From assembly GCA_002344525.1 (NCBI GenBank), contig DDTJ01000063.1, positions 1 through 37,286 on the forward strand: a stretch of DNA of 37,286 nt, written 5' to 3'. The DNA comes from Akkermansiaceae bacterium UBA2367 (GTDB lineage: Bacteria; Verrucomicrobiota; Verrucomicrobiia; Verrucomicrobiales; DEV007). Of the stretch, positions 1 through 4,980 are shown one piece after another; positions within the stretch are counted from its first letter, which is position 1, and every line of letters starts with the position of its first letter. A program made the translations under genes and the position numbers. The notes under the pieces were generated by a model. It saw nothing but the letters and a program-made list of their open reading frames with translations, had not been told where the DNA came from and made no database searches.

Positions 1-450
1 ATTTTGAAAGCGATTTGGAATTATCCGGACTCGCTCGCGAGTTTGGGGATCGCGGTTCCGCGCGATCCCTTTGCCAAGGATTCCCTTCGCTACATCACGG
101 AGGGAACTGGTTATCGTCTTTACTCCGTGGGGTGGAACCGGCGTGACGACCTCGGGGTGGTGTCGCGGGACAAGGCGGGTCAGGTGGACCGGGAATCGGG
201 CGATTGGGTCTGGGGAGCGCGCGACCTGCCGAGGGAGGGGATGCTTGAGGCGCGCAAGAAAGTGCTGCTGCACATCCGTATCGAGGAGGAGCGGGGCGTC
301 GTCCTGAGCTCCCATGAGTTTTGGGAGATCTGGTCCGGGCAACAAGCTGCCGATCCGGTGGCCAAGGAGTTCCGTCGCGAGCGCCTCCTCAAGCGGATGA
401 GGGAGAAGGCCAAGAAGGACGCGGCGAAAGCGGCGGGCGAGGCGGATTGA
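1..450 (+). CDS. C-terminal part of a hypothetical protein (5' end outside window)
   Basis: The reading frame is open from the first base and ends at a TGA at 448-450, so only the last 149 or so residues are visible. The middle part (DPF near residue 22, then a GYRLYSVG stretch followed by an acidic DD) resembles the C-terminal segment of many secreted hypothetical proteins of Verrucomicrobia and Planctomycetes, where it reads like DPFxGxPLxYR..GYxLYSVGxNxxDD. That likeness is from memory, and the molecular role is unknown. The extreme C-terminus is a lysine/alanine-rich charged tail. A TTG at position 4 is a possible but unlikely start. Confidence 0.6.
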   Translation: MLKAIWNYPDSLASLGIAVPRDPFAKDSLRYITEGTGYRLYSVGWNRRDDLGVVSRDKAGQVDRESGDWVWGARDLPREGMLEARKKVLLHIRIEEERGVVLSSHEFWEIWSGQQAADPVAKEFRRERLLKRMREKAKKDAAKAAGEAD

Positions 451-480
451 GGCCGGATCGGATGTCCAAACGACGTCCGT

Positions 481-534
481 GCGAGGTCGATGACCTCGCC
501 TACAATCCCGCGCCCATCCTGTAGTCGCGAAAAG
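481..534. repeat. Short palindromic intergenic repeat (GAGGTCGATGACC family), copy 1
   Basis: Positions 481-488 and 492-499 form a perfect 8-bp inverted repeat around the triplet GAT, followed by CTACA (500-504) and its complement TGTAG (530-534). A second copy with the same core is at 23664-23720. Both copies are intergenic, as expected of a dispersed palindromic repeat. Here it lies between convergent genes and may also help end transcription. Confidence 0.55.
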
Positions 535-559
535 GCTCGAAAAACGCAAACAGCGGTGC

Positions 560-1996
560 CTATTCCACCTGCCGTAGTTGCAGGGTGTCGATGACCTTTT
601 CGTTGGCGAGAGCGTTGGTGATGACCACGAGCCATTCGCCGGGATTCACCCAGCCGCTCCGCTTCAGGTAGCTCAAGGCGTCGAGGGTGGTCTTTTCAGG
701 ATCGTCGTCGGTGAAGGGCATCAGGAAAGGCTCCACGCCCCAAGGCAGGAGCAACTGCCGGAAGAGGTGATCGACATCGGTGAAGGCGTAGATCGGAATC
801 CCGTGCGCTCTCAGAGCCCCGAGCACGTAGGCAAGGAAGCCGCTGCGCGTGAAGACGACGATGCCGGAGTTCCCCTTCCCGTTCCGTTCCAGTTCGCCCG
901 CGAGCACAGCGGCGGAGCGCAGCATCATCGCCTTCGGCTCCCGGAGCACGATGTGCGGGTTCAAGCCGCGATCCACCGTGGGTTCGATGCTCTGGATGAT
1001 GTTTTTCAACACCTGAACCGACTCCAGCGGATAGTTTCCGATCGTCGTCTCGCCCGAGAGCATGATGGCGTCGGCCTGCTCGCGGACCGCGTTCGACACG
1101 TCGCTGATCTCCGCCCGCGTCGGCATGGGAGAGGAGATCATCGACTCCAGCAGATGGGTCGCGATGATGACTGGCTTTCCGTCCGCTTGGCAGGTACGAA
1201 CCATCTCGGTCTGGACCAGCGGCAGCTTGTGGTAGTCGATCTCGATGCCAAGGTCTCCCCTCGCCACCATGATGGCGTCGGCGGCCCGCACGATGGAGGC
1301 GAGGTTCCGCACCCCGGCCTGATCCTCGATCTTCGCGATAATGCGCGCCTGTGAGCCGAGTTGGTCGAGCAATTCACGAAGGAGCCGCACGTCCTCGGCC
1401 TGTCGCACGAAGGAAAGCGCGACGAAGTCGATCCCGCACTCCACCCCGGCGCGGAGGTCGGCCATGTCCTTTTCCGTGAGCGAGGGCAGGTTCACCTGCA
1501 CGCCGGGCAGGTTGATGTGGCGCTTCGACCCGAGCTCGCCGGGAGTGAGCACCTCCAAGCGGAGGCGCGAAGCGTCCTTCTCGAAGACCTTCATGCGGAT
1601 GAGGCCGCTATCGACGAGGACGACGTTCCCCACCTCCAGATCGGCGGGCAAGCCGGGATAGTTCACCGAGACCGAGGGCAGGTCGCCGGTCGGGTCGGCC
1701 CCCTCGATGTGGAATTCGATGCGGTCGCCGACCGCAAGGCTGATGGGCCGCTCCACTTTGCCCGTGCGGATCTCCGGCCCCTTCACGTCCATCATCACCG
1801 CGACGTGGCGCCCGACCTCGGCGGAGACTTCACGGATGAACCACATCGCGTCCTTCACCCATTGGTGCGTGGCATGGGCCATGTTCAGGCGCAGGATATC
1901 GACTCCGCTGCGGATCAATTGCGCGAGCATCTCCTTCGACTCCGTGGCCGGGCCGAGGGTGGCGATGATTTTGGTGTGGCGATAAGGCTCGGACAT
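560..1996 (-). CDS. pyk: Pyruvate kinase
   Basis: Converts phosphoenolpyruvate and ADP to pyruvate and ATP, the last step of glycolysis, in the cytoplasm. The 478-residue product has the family landmarks in order: an N-terminal TKIIATLGPA segment, the MDVKGPEIRTG motif at the start of the inserted B domain, VARGDLGIEI, an active-site region IIATHLLESM (TQMLESM in most homologs, so the Thr-Gln is altered), and LSGETTIGNYP. The C-terminal domain is present and the length is normal for the family. I chose the ATG at 1994-1996 because the protein then begins MSEPYRHTKII as in homologs; the frame stays open upstream to a GTG at 2077, which would add 27 residues of unlikely composition. It converges on the gene at the left edge. 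Confidence 0.95.
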   Translation of the reverse strand: MSEPYRHTKIIATLGPATESKEMLAQLIRSGVDILRLNMAHATHQWVKDAMWFIREVSAEVGRHVAVMMDVKGPEIRTGKVERPISLAVGDRIEFHIEGADPTGDLPSVSVNYPGLPADLEVGNVVLVDSGLIRMKVFEKDASRLRLEVLTPGELGSKRHINLPGVQVNLPSLTEKDMADLRAGVECGIDFVALSFVRQAEDVRLLRELLDQLGSQARIIAKIEDQAGVRNLASIVRAADAIMVARGDLGIEIDYHKLPLVQTEMVRTCQADGKPVIIATHLLESMISSPMPTRAEISDVSNAVREQADAIMLSGETTIGNYPLESVQVLKNIIQSIEPTVDRGLNPHIVLREPKAMMLRSAAVLAGELERNGKGNSGIVVFTRSGFLAYVLGALRAHGIPIYAFTDVDHLFRQLLLPWGVEPFLMPFTDDDPEKTTLDALSYLKRSGWVNPGEWLVVITNALANEKVIDTLQLRQVE

Positions 1997-2227
1997 GGCT
2001 TGGCGATTCTGGATCAACGAGGCGCAGCGATCCAACAAAGCAGGAAAAGGGCCAGTTCCAAGCGGCGGTATCGTCACCCTGTCGGAAAAAAATCGCCATC
2101 TCCATCAAGAGCCGGGAGGCCAAGCCGTCCTGCCCGCGGCGGGAGCTCAACCATTCCATCCAGCATTGGTTGAGGATCGAATCGAAAGACGAAATGCAAA
2201 AGATCGAAAAAAGATTGCATATTTGAT

Positions 2228-2256
2228 TTGACTCGTTCGTCAATTCAACATACTAT
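2228..2256 (+). promoter_or_regulatory. Sigma-70-type promoter upstream of the tRNA-like array
   Basis: TTGACT at 2228-2233 and TACTAT at 2251-2256 are separated by exactly 17 bases in an AT-rich patch that contrasts with the GC-rich surroundings. Predicted transcription starts near 2263. No other equally good promoter was seen before the array, so this may drive the leader and, by read-through, the array. Confidence 0.6.
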
Positions 2257-2283
2257 CGAAAACAATCTTCCATTTCTTCAACC

Positions 2284-2466
2284 ATGACGACAACCCATCT
2301 CCTTGCGCAAAGCGCCGCGGCCCTCCTCGAGGTCCGTTGGTTGGGCGATGGGTGCCTCGATCATCCCATGCCCGTCCGCCCCGCTGCGATACCGACCCTG
2401 CCGAGTTCCCTCGAAAGACGGAATGGCTTTATCGGAAAATATGAAGGGAGGGCGCGGTTCACATAA
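2284..2466 (+). CDS. Possible short leader peptide ORF (60 codons)
   Basis: An ATG about 20 bases after the predicted transcription start opens a 60-codon frame beginning MTTTHLL and ending RARFT. Its TAA stop (2464-2466) lies inside the 5' arm of the hairpin at 2456-2497, and a terminator follows at once. That layout is the one expected of a leader peptide in an attenuator. There is no good Shine-Dalgarno sequence, no recognisable domain, and the frame may be fortuitous within a noncoding RNA. Confidence 0.25.
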   Translation: MTTTHLLAQSAAALLEVRWLGDGCLDHPMPVRPAAIPTLPSSLERRNGFIGKYEGRARFT

Positions 2467-2497
2467 CAACCGAGATCAGTTGTTTTTTATGTGAACC
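2456..2497 (+). promoter_or_regulatory. Long leader hairpin next to terminator (attenuator-like)
   Basis: 2456-2465 pairs perfectly with 2488-2497 (10 bp), and 2466-2470 pairs with 2479-2483, leaving a four-T bulge and an eight-base loop. Across one mismatch the helix can extend outwards (2452-2454 with 2499-2501), which would occupy part of the 5' arm of the terminator. The two structures could therefore be mutually exclusive. That regulatory reading is inference. Confidence 0.45.
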
Positions 2498-2525
2498 CCG
2501 CTCTCCGAAAGGAAGCGGTTTTTTT
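2498..2525 (+). terminator. Rho-independent terminator before the array
   Basis: CCGCT (2498-2502) pairs with AGCGG (2514-2518), with an inner TCC/GGA helix and a GAAA tetraloop, followed directly by seven T residues (2519-2525). It would end a roughly 260-base transcript from the promoter at 2228, or act conditionally ahead of the array. Confidence 0.7.
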
Positions 2526-2988
2526 GTTTCCAGTTTTCTCCTAACTCATTGAAATTCAACCCATAACAATGGCCCAGCGAAACGCCAAGGCCACCTTTTC
2601 CAGAAACTCAATTTCCCCAAAAACCAAGCGACCCGTCCCCGGCGGCAACCGGGGACGGGCCTGACGAGAGACATCCCGACGGTCCGAGGACTGCGGACAT
2701 GCCCGCTGACAAACCGAGCATAACCGCACATCCCGGAACGGTCAAGCAAGACGAAGCGAACCCCCATTCGCCCCGTCCACCGGGACACCATTGCATAGTG
2801 GTTCGCCAACTATCGAATTTCTCTCGTCGAATGGATAACAAGATCGCATTTCCATACCATCACAGACGAAAGGCTTCCCCCGGGAGGTGTGCCTGCGAAA
2901 CACCGAAACGTCCGCTGTAAAAACCTGCGGCTGCCTCTGCGAGAGCGAGGCAAGGGTGTTCGTTCTTTTCATCGAACGGGTCGGGAAG
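2526..2988 (+). other. Gene-free leader region of the tRNA-like array
   Basis: I see no convincing gene here. Frames that cross it on either strand continue into the tRNA-like units and have no family features. It contains one very stable hairpin (2632-2642 pairing with 2649-2659, listed separately), a small GGTGT/ACACC hairpin near 2886-2904 and a GCCTC/GAGGC hairpin near 2933-2951. It may be the 5' part of the array precursor. Confidence 0.4.
2632..2659. repeat. Perfect 11-bp hairpin in the array leader
   Basis: 2632-2642 is the exact reverse complement of 2649-2659 around the six-base loop CGGCAA. No T-run follows on the plus strand. On the minus strand a short T-run begins about seven bases after the stem, so it is at best a weak terminator. 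It may be a processing or stability element. Confidence 0.5.
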
Positions 2989-3057
2989 ACGCCGCGCACC
3001 AGCGTGCGGGCAGGTCTCCAAAACCAGCCAAGCTCGGGGCGGCACCGAGGCGGCGTG
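2989..3057 (+). tRNA. tRNA-like, Trp (CCA)
   Basis: The acceptor stem 2989-2995/3050-3056 is seven perfect pairs and G3057 is position 73. The D-arm is a short GCAC/GTGC hairpin with a four-base loop. The anticodon loop CTCCAAA has CCA at 3018-3020; one A-A mismatch lies in its stem. The T-stem is CTCGG/CCGAG with the aberrant loop GGCGGCA. The acceptor helix continues outside the tRNA: 2982-2987 pairs with 3058-3063 across a single G-G mismatch. No CCA is encoded. Confidence 0.7.
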
Positions 3058-3079
3058 TTCCCGATCCCGTTTTCATCAT

Positions 3080-3152
3080 GGGCCTGGAGTGTCGGAAGTC
3101 TGCACGGCTGCCTTGCAAGCAGCAGGACCGGGAGCGTTACCCGGCGGGTCCA
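3080..3152 (+). tRNA. tRNA-like, Ala (TGC)
   Basis: The acceptor GGGCCTG/CGGGTCC pairs fully with wobbles, and A3152 is position 73. D-stem GTGT/GCAC; anticodon arm GCTGC/GCAGC with loop CTTGCAA (anticodon TGC); T-stem CCGGG/CCCGG with loop AGCGTTA (A54, G55, T58). The G3-U70 identity pair of alanine tRNA is present (G3 opposite T70). No CCA in the DNA. Confidence 0.75.
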
Positions 3153-3168
3153 TTTCATTTTTTCCAAA

Positions 3169-3245
3169 CGCGGTGAGGTCGAAGTAGTGGAGACGGGTGC
3201 CTTGGGAGCATCAGAAAGCGGGCGCGACTCCCGCCACCGCGACCA
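3169..3245 (+). tRNA. tRNA-like, Pro (TGG)
   Basis: The acceptor CGCGGTG/CACCGCG is seven perfect pairs, followed by A73 and an encoded CCA (3243-3245). Anticodon loop CTTGGGA has TGG; T-stem GCGGG/CCCGC with loop CGCGACT. The D-loop (AAGTAGTGG) still holds a GG pair, making this one of the more tRNA-like units. Confidence 0.75.
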
Positions 3246-3258
3246 ATTTTTATTCAAT

Positions 3259-3329
3259 CGCAAGCCTGGAAGTCCAGATCTGGGGCTCATAACCCTGGAG
3301 ACCCGGAGCATTACCGGGGCTTGCCACCA
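3259..3329 (+). tRNA. Initiator-like tRNA, Met (CAT), with vestigial D-arm
   Basis: Three G-C pairs (GGG/CCC) flank the anticodon loop CTCATAA, the hallmark of bacterial initiator tRNA, and positions 1 and 72 are an unpaired C-C, again as expected of an initiator (C-A in E. coli). The other six acceptor pairs are perfect. A73 and CCA (3327-3329) are encoded. T-stem CCCGG/CCGGG with loop AGCATTA. Only about 15 bases lie between the acceptor and the anticodon stem, so a normal D-arm cannot form. Confidence 0.75.
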
Positions 3330-3338
3330 GTTTCAAAA

Positions 3339-3427
3339 GGACGCCGATCCGGATCGCGGACTGTAAACCCGCCGTCGTAAAACCGTCCGGAAGCCGACGA
3401 GTGGAGCGTTACCACCGGCGTCCACCA
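3339..3427 (+). tRNA. tRNA-like, Tyr (GTA), class II variable arm, D-arm lost
   Basis: Acceptor GGACGCC/GGCGTCC is perfect, with A73 and encoded CCA (3425-3427). Anticodon GTA is at 3363-3365 in loop CTGTAAA. A long variable arm closes with CGTCG/CGACG, as in bacterial tRNA-Tyr. T-loop AGCGTTA. Only ten bases (the palindrome GATCCGGATC) separate the acceptor from the anticodon stem, so the D-arm is replaced by a tiny helix or nothing. Confidence 0.7.
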
Positions 3428-3435
3428 TTTTCCAT

Positions 3436-3577
3436 TCGCCCGTGGGGTAACAGTAGCCCACCGGATTGTTAATCCGCGAGGTCTTGGTGCGAATGCCCTT
3501 TTCCAGATCGGGTTCGCCCGCGAACCCCAAATCCGCATAGACGGAGCAAAGCGAAGTCAATCCAAGCGGGCGAGCCA
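3436..3577 (+). tRNA. tRNA-like, Asn (GTT), interrupted by a 67-base insertion in the T-loop
   Basis: 5' part: acceptor TCGCCCG (3436-3442), D-stem GGGT/GCCC with loop AACAGTA, anticodon loop TTGTTAA (GTT), then the T-stem strand CTTGG (3483-3487) and a complete T-loop TGCGAAT (3488-3494). The matching T-stem strand CCAAG is at 3562-3566, followed by CGGGCGA, which pairs perfectly with the 5' acceptor, then G73 and CCA (3575-3577). Removing 3495-3561 restores an intact tRNA. The inserted segment has a 7-bp hairpin (3510-3516 with 3521-3527) and a second small one near 3532-3545. It is far too short for a group I intron core. Confidence 0.7.
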
Positions 3578-3585
3578 TTTTCCTC

Positions 3586-3657
3586 CCTTCCGTAGCTCAG
3601 CAGCAGAGCGCTCGACCGATAATCGAGAGGGCGCGGGTGCGATCCCCGCCGGAAGGA
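3586..3657 (+). tRNA. tRNA-like, Ile (GAT), with C33
   Basis: Acceptor CCTTCCG/CGGAAGG perfect; D-arm GCTC/GAGC with loop AGCAGCA; anticodon arm CTCGA/TCGAG with loop CCGATAA. The anticodon GAT is at 3618-3620 and position 33 is C instead of the near-universal U. T-stem GCGGG/CCCGC with loop TGCGATC. A73, no CCA. The anticodon arm is nearly the same as that of the permuted Ile in the Y RNA (5097-5113), which has T33. Confidence 0.8.
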
Positions 3658-3678
3658 CTCTTTTCCCCTCTTCATCGA

Positions 3679-3754
3679 GGCCGGGTAGCTGAGACAGATC
3701 AAGCGCGCCGCTGAAGCCGGCGAGGGATCGGAGCGTTACCGATACCGGCCACCA
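3679..3754 (+). tRNA. tRNA-like, Phe (GAA)
   Basis: Acceptor GGCCGGG/ACCGGCC pairs except for G7-A66; A73 and CCA (3752-3754) are encoded. Anticodon arm CGCCG/CGGCG with loop CTGAAGC, anticodon GAA at 3713-3715. T-stem ATCGG/CCGAT with loop AGCGTTA. D-arm GCTG/AAGC is weakly paired. Confidence 0.75.
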
Positions 3755-3762
3755 TTTCCCGT

Positions 3763-3833
3763 ATCCCCGTGGTGTAGGAGAGGCACACCACCCTGCGAAG
3801 GTGGAAGACCGGGTGCGACTCCCGGCGGGGATG
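3763..3833 (+). tRNA. tRNA-like, Arg (GCG)
   Basis: Acceptor ATCCCCG/CGGGGAT perfect, G73, followed by CC-T rather than CCA. D-arm GTGT/ACAC with loop AGGAGAGGC; anticodon stem CCACC/GGTGG with loop CTGCGAA (GCG at 3795-3797). T-stem CCGGG/CCCGG, loop TGCGACT. A GCG arginine anticodon is unusual in bacteria, which normally read CGY with ACG converted to ICG. Confidence 0.75.
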
Positions 3834-3845
3834 CCTTTCATTTTT

Positions 3846-3918
3846 GGTCCCGAAGAGGAACAGCAGACTCGCCACCCCGTCAAGGTGGAGACAGCCGGAG
3901 CATCACCGGTCGGGACCG
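3846..3918 (+). tRNA. tRNA-like, Asp (GTC), with C33
   Basis: Acceptor GGTCCCG/CGGGACC perfect, G73 (the usual aspartate discriminator), no CCA. Anticodon arm CCACC/GGTGG with loop CCGTCAA: anticodon GTC at 3879-3881 and C at position 33. D-loop contains CAGCAG; T-stem GCCGG/CCGGT with loop AGCATCA. Confidence 0.78.
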
Positions 3919-3931
3919 CCTCTTTTTCCAC

Positions 3932-4005
3932 TCCCTCGAAGCATTGAAGCGATGCAGCGGTCTTTTAAACCGCAGAGGCAGGAGCGTTACCTGCCGGGGG
4001 AACCA
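3932..4005 (+). tRNA. tRNA-like, Lys (TTT)
   Basis: Acceptor TCCCTCG/CGGGGGA fully paired with one wobble, A73 and encoded CCA (4003-4005). D-arm GCAT/ATGC with loop TGAAGCG; anticodon arm GCGGT/ACCGC with loop CTTTTAA (TTT at 3964-3966); T-stem GCAGG/CCTGC with loop AGCGTTA. Confidence 0.8.
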
Positions 4006-4019
4006 CTTTCCACCCAGAC

Positions 4020-4093
4020 ATTGGCCGTGTTGTAAGAGTCAGCATTCCACGTTGTGAGCGTGGCGGAGCGGGTGCGAACCCCGTCGGCCAGTC
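4020..4093 (+). tRNA. tRNA-like, His (GTG)
   Basis: Acceptor ATTGGCC/GGCCAGT pairs throughout with one wobble; C4093 is position 73, the histidine discriminator, but no G lies at -1. D-arm GTTG/CAGC; anticodon arm CCACG/CGTGG with loop TTGTGAG (GTG at 4054-4056); T-loop TGCGAAC. Two extra bases lie before the anticodon stem and one before the 3' acceptor strand, so the fold is looser than in its neighbours. No CCA. Confidence 0.65.
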
Positions 4094-4098
4094 TTGGG

Positions 4099-4210
4099 GA
4101 GTTGAGAGTCGGTAGTTGAGAGTTGAGAGGCTGGACATGAGCGGCTTGCGCCGATGTCCGAAGCGTGAGCTGCCACATGGAGGTAATCCATTGGGTCCGA
4201 CTCTCAACTC
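4099..4210. repeat. Palindromic insert between His and Cys units
   Basis: 4099-4112 is the exact reverse complement of 4197-4210 (14 bp). Inside, GGACAT (4133-4138) pairs with ATGTCC (4154-4159) around CGGC/GCCG, and an ATGGA/TCCAT hairpin lies at about 4177-4191. The left arm carries tandem GTTGAGAG units. The style (purine-rich arm of short tandem words, pyrimidine-rich complement, structured middle) matches the element at 7042-7144, suggesting a dispersed palindromic repeat that landed in the array. A structured RNA specific to the array is the alternative. Confidence 0.6.
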
Positions 4211-4216
4211 TCTGCT

Positions 4217-4292
4217 CGTCCCTGACGGAGCTAGTGAACCGGCTCGTCTGCAAAACGAGTATCGGCGGGTGCGATCCCCGCAGGGACGTCCA
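4217..4292 (+). tRNA. tRNA-like, Cys (GCA)
   Basis: Acceptor CGTCCCT/AGGGACG perfect; T73 (most tRNA-Cys have U73) and CCA (4290-4292) are encoded. Anticodon arm CTCGT/ACGAG with loop CTGCAAA (GCA at 4250-4252). T-stem GCGGG/CCCGC with loop TGCGATC. The D-stem is inverted (C10-G25) with a long loop. Confidence 0.75.
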
Positions 4293-4301
4293 CTTTCCAA
4301 C

Positions 4302-4373
4302 GCGCCATTCGTCCAACAGCCAGGATTCCTCGCTTCCAACGAGGAGGCCCCGGGGCAGCACCGGGATGGCGCA
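4302..4373 (+). tRNA. tRNA-like, Gly (TCC)
   Basis: Acceptor GCGCCAT/ATGGCGC perfect; A73, no CCA. D-arm GTCC/GGAT with loop AACAGCCA; anticodon arm CCTCG/CGAGG with loop CTTCCAA (TCC at 4335-4337); T-stem CCCGG/CCGGG with the unusual loop GGCAGCA, shared in form only with the Trp unit. Confidence 0.78.
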
Positions 4374-4379
4374 CTTTCC

Positions 4380-4450
4380 GGGGGCTTGGTTCAAAAGCAG
4401 AGCGCCTCTCTTACAAAGAGGAGACGGGGGAGCATTACCTCCAGCCCCTA
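4380..4450 (+). tRNA. tRNA-like, Val (TAC)
   Basis: Acceptor GGGGGCT/AGCCCCT paired with G1-U72; A73, no CCA. D-arm GTTC/GAGC with loop AAAAGCA; anticodon arm CCTCT/AGAGG with loop CTTACAA (TAC at 4412-4414); T-stem GGGGG/CCTCC with loop AGCATTA. Confidence 0.8.
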
Positions 4451-4452
4451 TC

Positions 4453-4526
4453 GCGGCATTGGTTCAACAGCAGAACGTCGGCCCGCCAAGCCGGAGACCC
4501 CGGAGCGTCACCGGGATGCCGCACCA
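4453..4526 (+). tRNA. tRNA-like, Gly (GCC), with C33
   Basis: Acceptor GCGGCAT/ATGCCGC perfect, A73, CCA encoded (4524-4526). D-arm GTTC/GAAC perfect with loop AACAGCA; anticodon loop CCGCCAA has GCC at 4485-4487 and C at position 33. T-stem CCCGG/CCGGG, loop AGCGTCA. It starts two bases after the Val unit ends, so the two cannot be transcribed independently. Confidence 0.82.
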
Positions 4527-4541
4527 TTTTCCTTTCATCGG

Positions 4542-4618
4542 CTTCCCGTAGCTCAATGGATCAGAGCGCCGGGCTTCGAACCCGGAGGTTGCGGGTTCGA
4601 GTCCCGTCGGGAGCACCA
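4542..4618 (+). tRNA. tRNA-Arg (TCG), canonical loops
   Basis: D-arm GCTC/GAGC with GG in its loop (AATGGATCA), anticodon arm CCGGG/CCCGG with loop CTTCGAA (TCG at 4576-4578), T-stem GCGGG/CCCGT with the canonical loop TTCGAGT. A73 and CCA (4616-4618) are encoded. The acceptor pairs at six of seven positions (C1-C72 mismatch). One of only two units in the array with normal T- and D-loops. Confidence 0.85.
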
Positions 4619-4625
4619 TCTTTCC

Positions 4626-4698
4626 GCCCGCGTAGCCCAAGAGCAGAGGTGCCGGTCTCAGAAACCGGAGGTTGGGGGTGCGAATCCCTCCGCGGGTA
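4626..4698 (+). tRNA. tRNA-like, Leu (CAG), short variable arm
   Basis: Acceptor GCCCGCG/CGCGGGT paired with G1-U72; A73, no CCA. Anticodon arm CCGGT/ACCGG with loop CTCAGAA (CAG at 4659-4661). T-loop TGCGAAT. Normal leucine tRNAs are class II with a long variable arm; this body is class I with only about five variable-loop bases. The D-stem is weak. Confidence 0.72.
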
Positions 4699-4709
4699 TC
4701 TTTTTCAAC

Positions 4710-4782
4710 TCCTCCGTGGCAGAGACAGAAATGCACTCCTCTCGTAAAGGAGATCATGCCGGTGCAACGCCGGCCGGAGGAA
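4710..4782 (+). tRNA. tRNA-like, Thr (CGT)
   Basis: Acceptor TCCTCCG/CGGAGGA perfect; A73 followed by CCG. D-arm GCAG/ATGC; anticodon arm CTCCT/AGGAG with loop CTCGTAA (CGT at 4743-4745); T-stem GCCGG/CCGGC with loop TGCAACG. A CGT anticodon would read only ACG codons. Confidence 0.78.
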
Positions 4783-4793
4783 CCGTCTTCAAT

Positions 4794-4887
4794 GGAGCCA
4801 GCAACCGGACAAGCGTGTCGGCGTCGCCTGCTAAGCGATCGGTTCCGCCTCGCGCGGGATGGGGAGCATCTCCTCGCGGCTCCGCCA
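4794..4887 (+). tRNA. tRNA-like, Ser (GCT), long variable arm
   Basis: Acceptor GGAGCCA/CGGCTCC pairs at six of seven positions, G73 (the serine discriminator) and CCA (4885-4887) follow. Anticodon arm GTCGC/GCGAT with loop CTGCTAA (GCT at 4830-4832). A long GC-rich variable arm is present, as expected for class II. T-loop AGCATCT. Confidence 0.75.
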
Positions 4888-4894
4888 TTTCCCT

Positions 4895-4969
4895 GTCCCC
4901 GTCGTCTATGCAGTAGGACACCAGGCTTTCAATCTGGCAAACCGGGTGCGAGCCCCGGCGGGGATGCCA
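4895..4969 (+). tRNA. tRNA-like, Glu (TTC)
   Basis: Acceptor GTCCCCG/CGGGGAT paired with G1-U72; G73 (the usual Glu discriminator) and CCA (4967-4969). D-arm GTCT/GGAC with loop ATGCAGTA; anticodon arm CCAGG/TCTGG with loop CTTTCAA (TTC at 4928-4930); T-stem CCGGG/CCCGG, loop TGCGAGC. Confidence 0.8.
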
Positions 4970-4980
4970 TTTTTCCAAAC

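Noticed and set aside
2632..2659. Terminator at the 11-bp hairpin
   Set aside because: No T-run follows on the plus strand and only a distant one on the minus strand.
2880..2960. Additional Tyr-like tRNA (loop CTGTAAA near 2913)
   Set aside because: No flanking stem fits the loop and no T-arm or acceptor strands can be found.
3436..3505. Asn unit read as a truncated pseudogene ending near 3500
   Set aside because: The missing T-stem and acceptor strands are present at 3562-3577 with perfect pairing, so it is interrupted rather than truncated.
3495..3561. Group I or group II intron in the Asn unit
   Set aside because: Only 67 bases long, with none of the conserved core pairings; self-splicing introns are several times larger.
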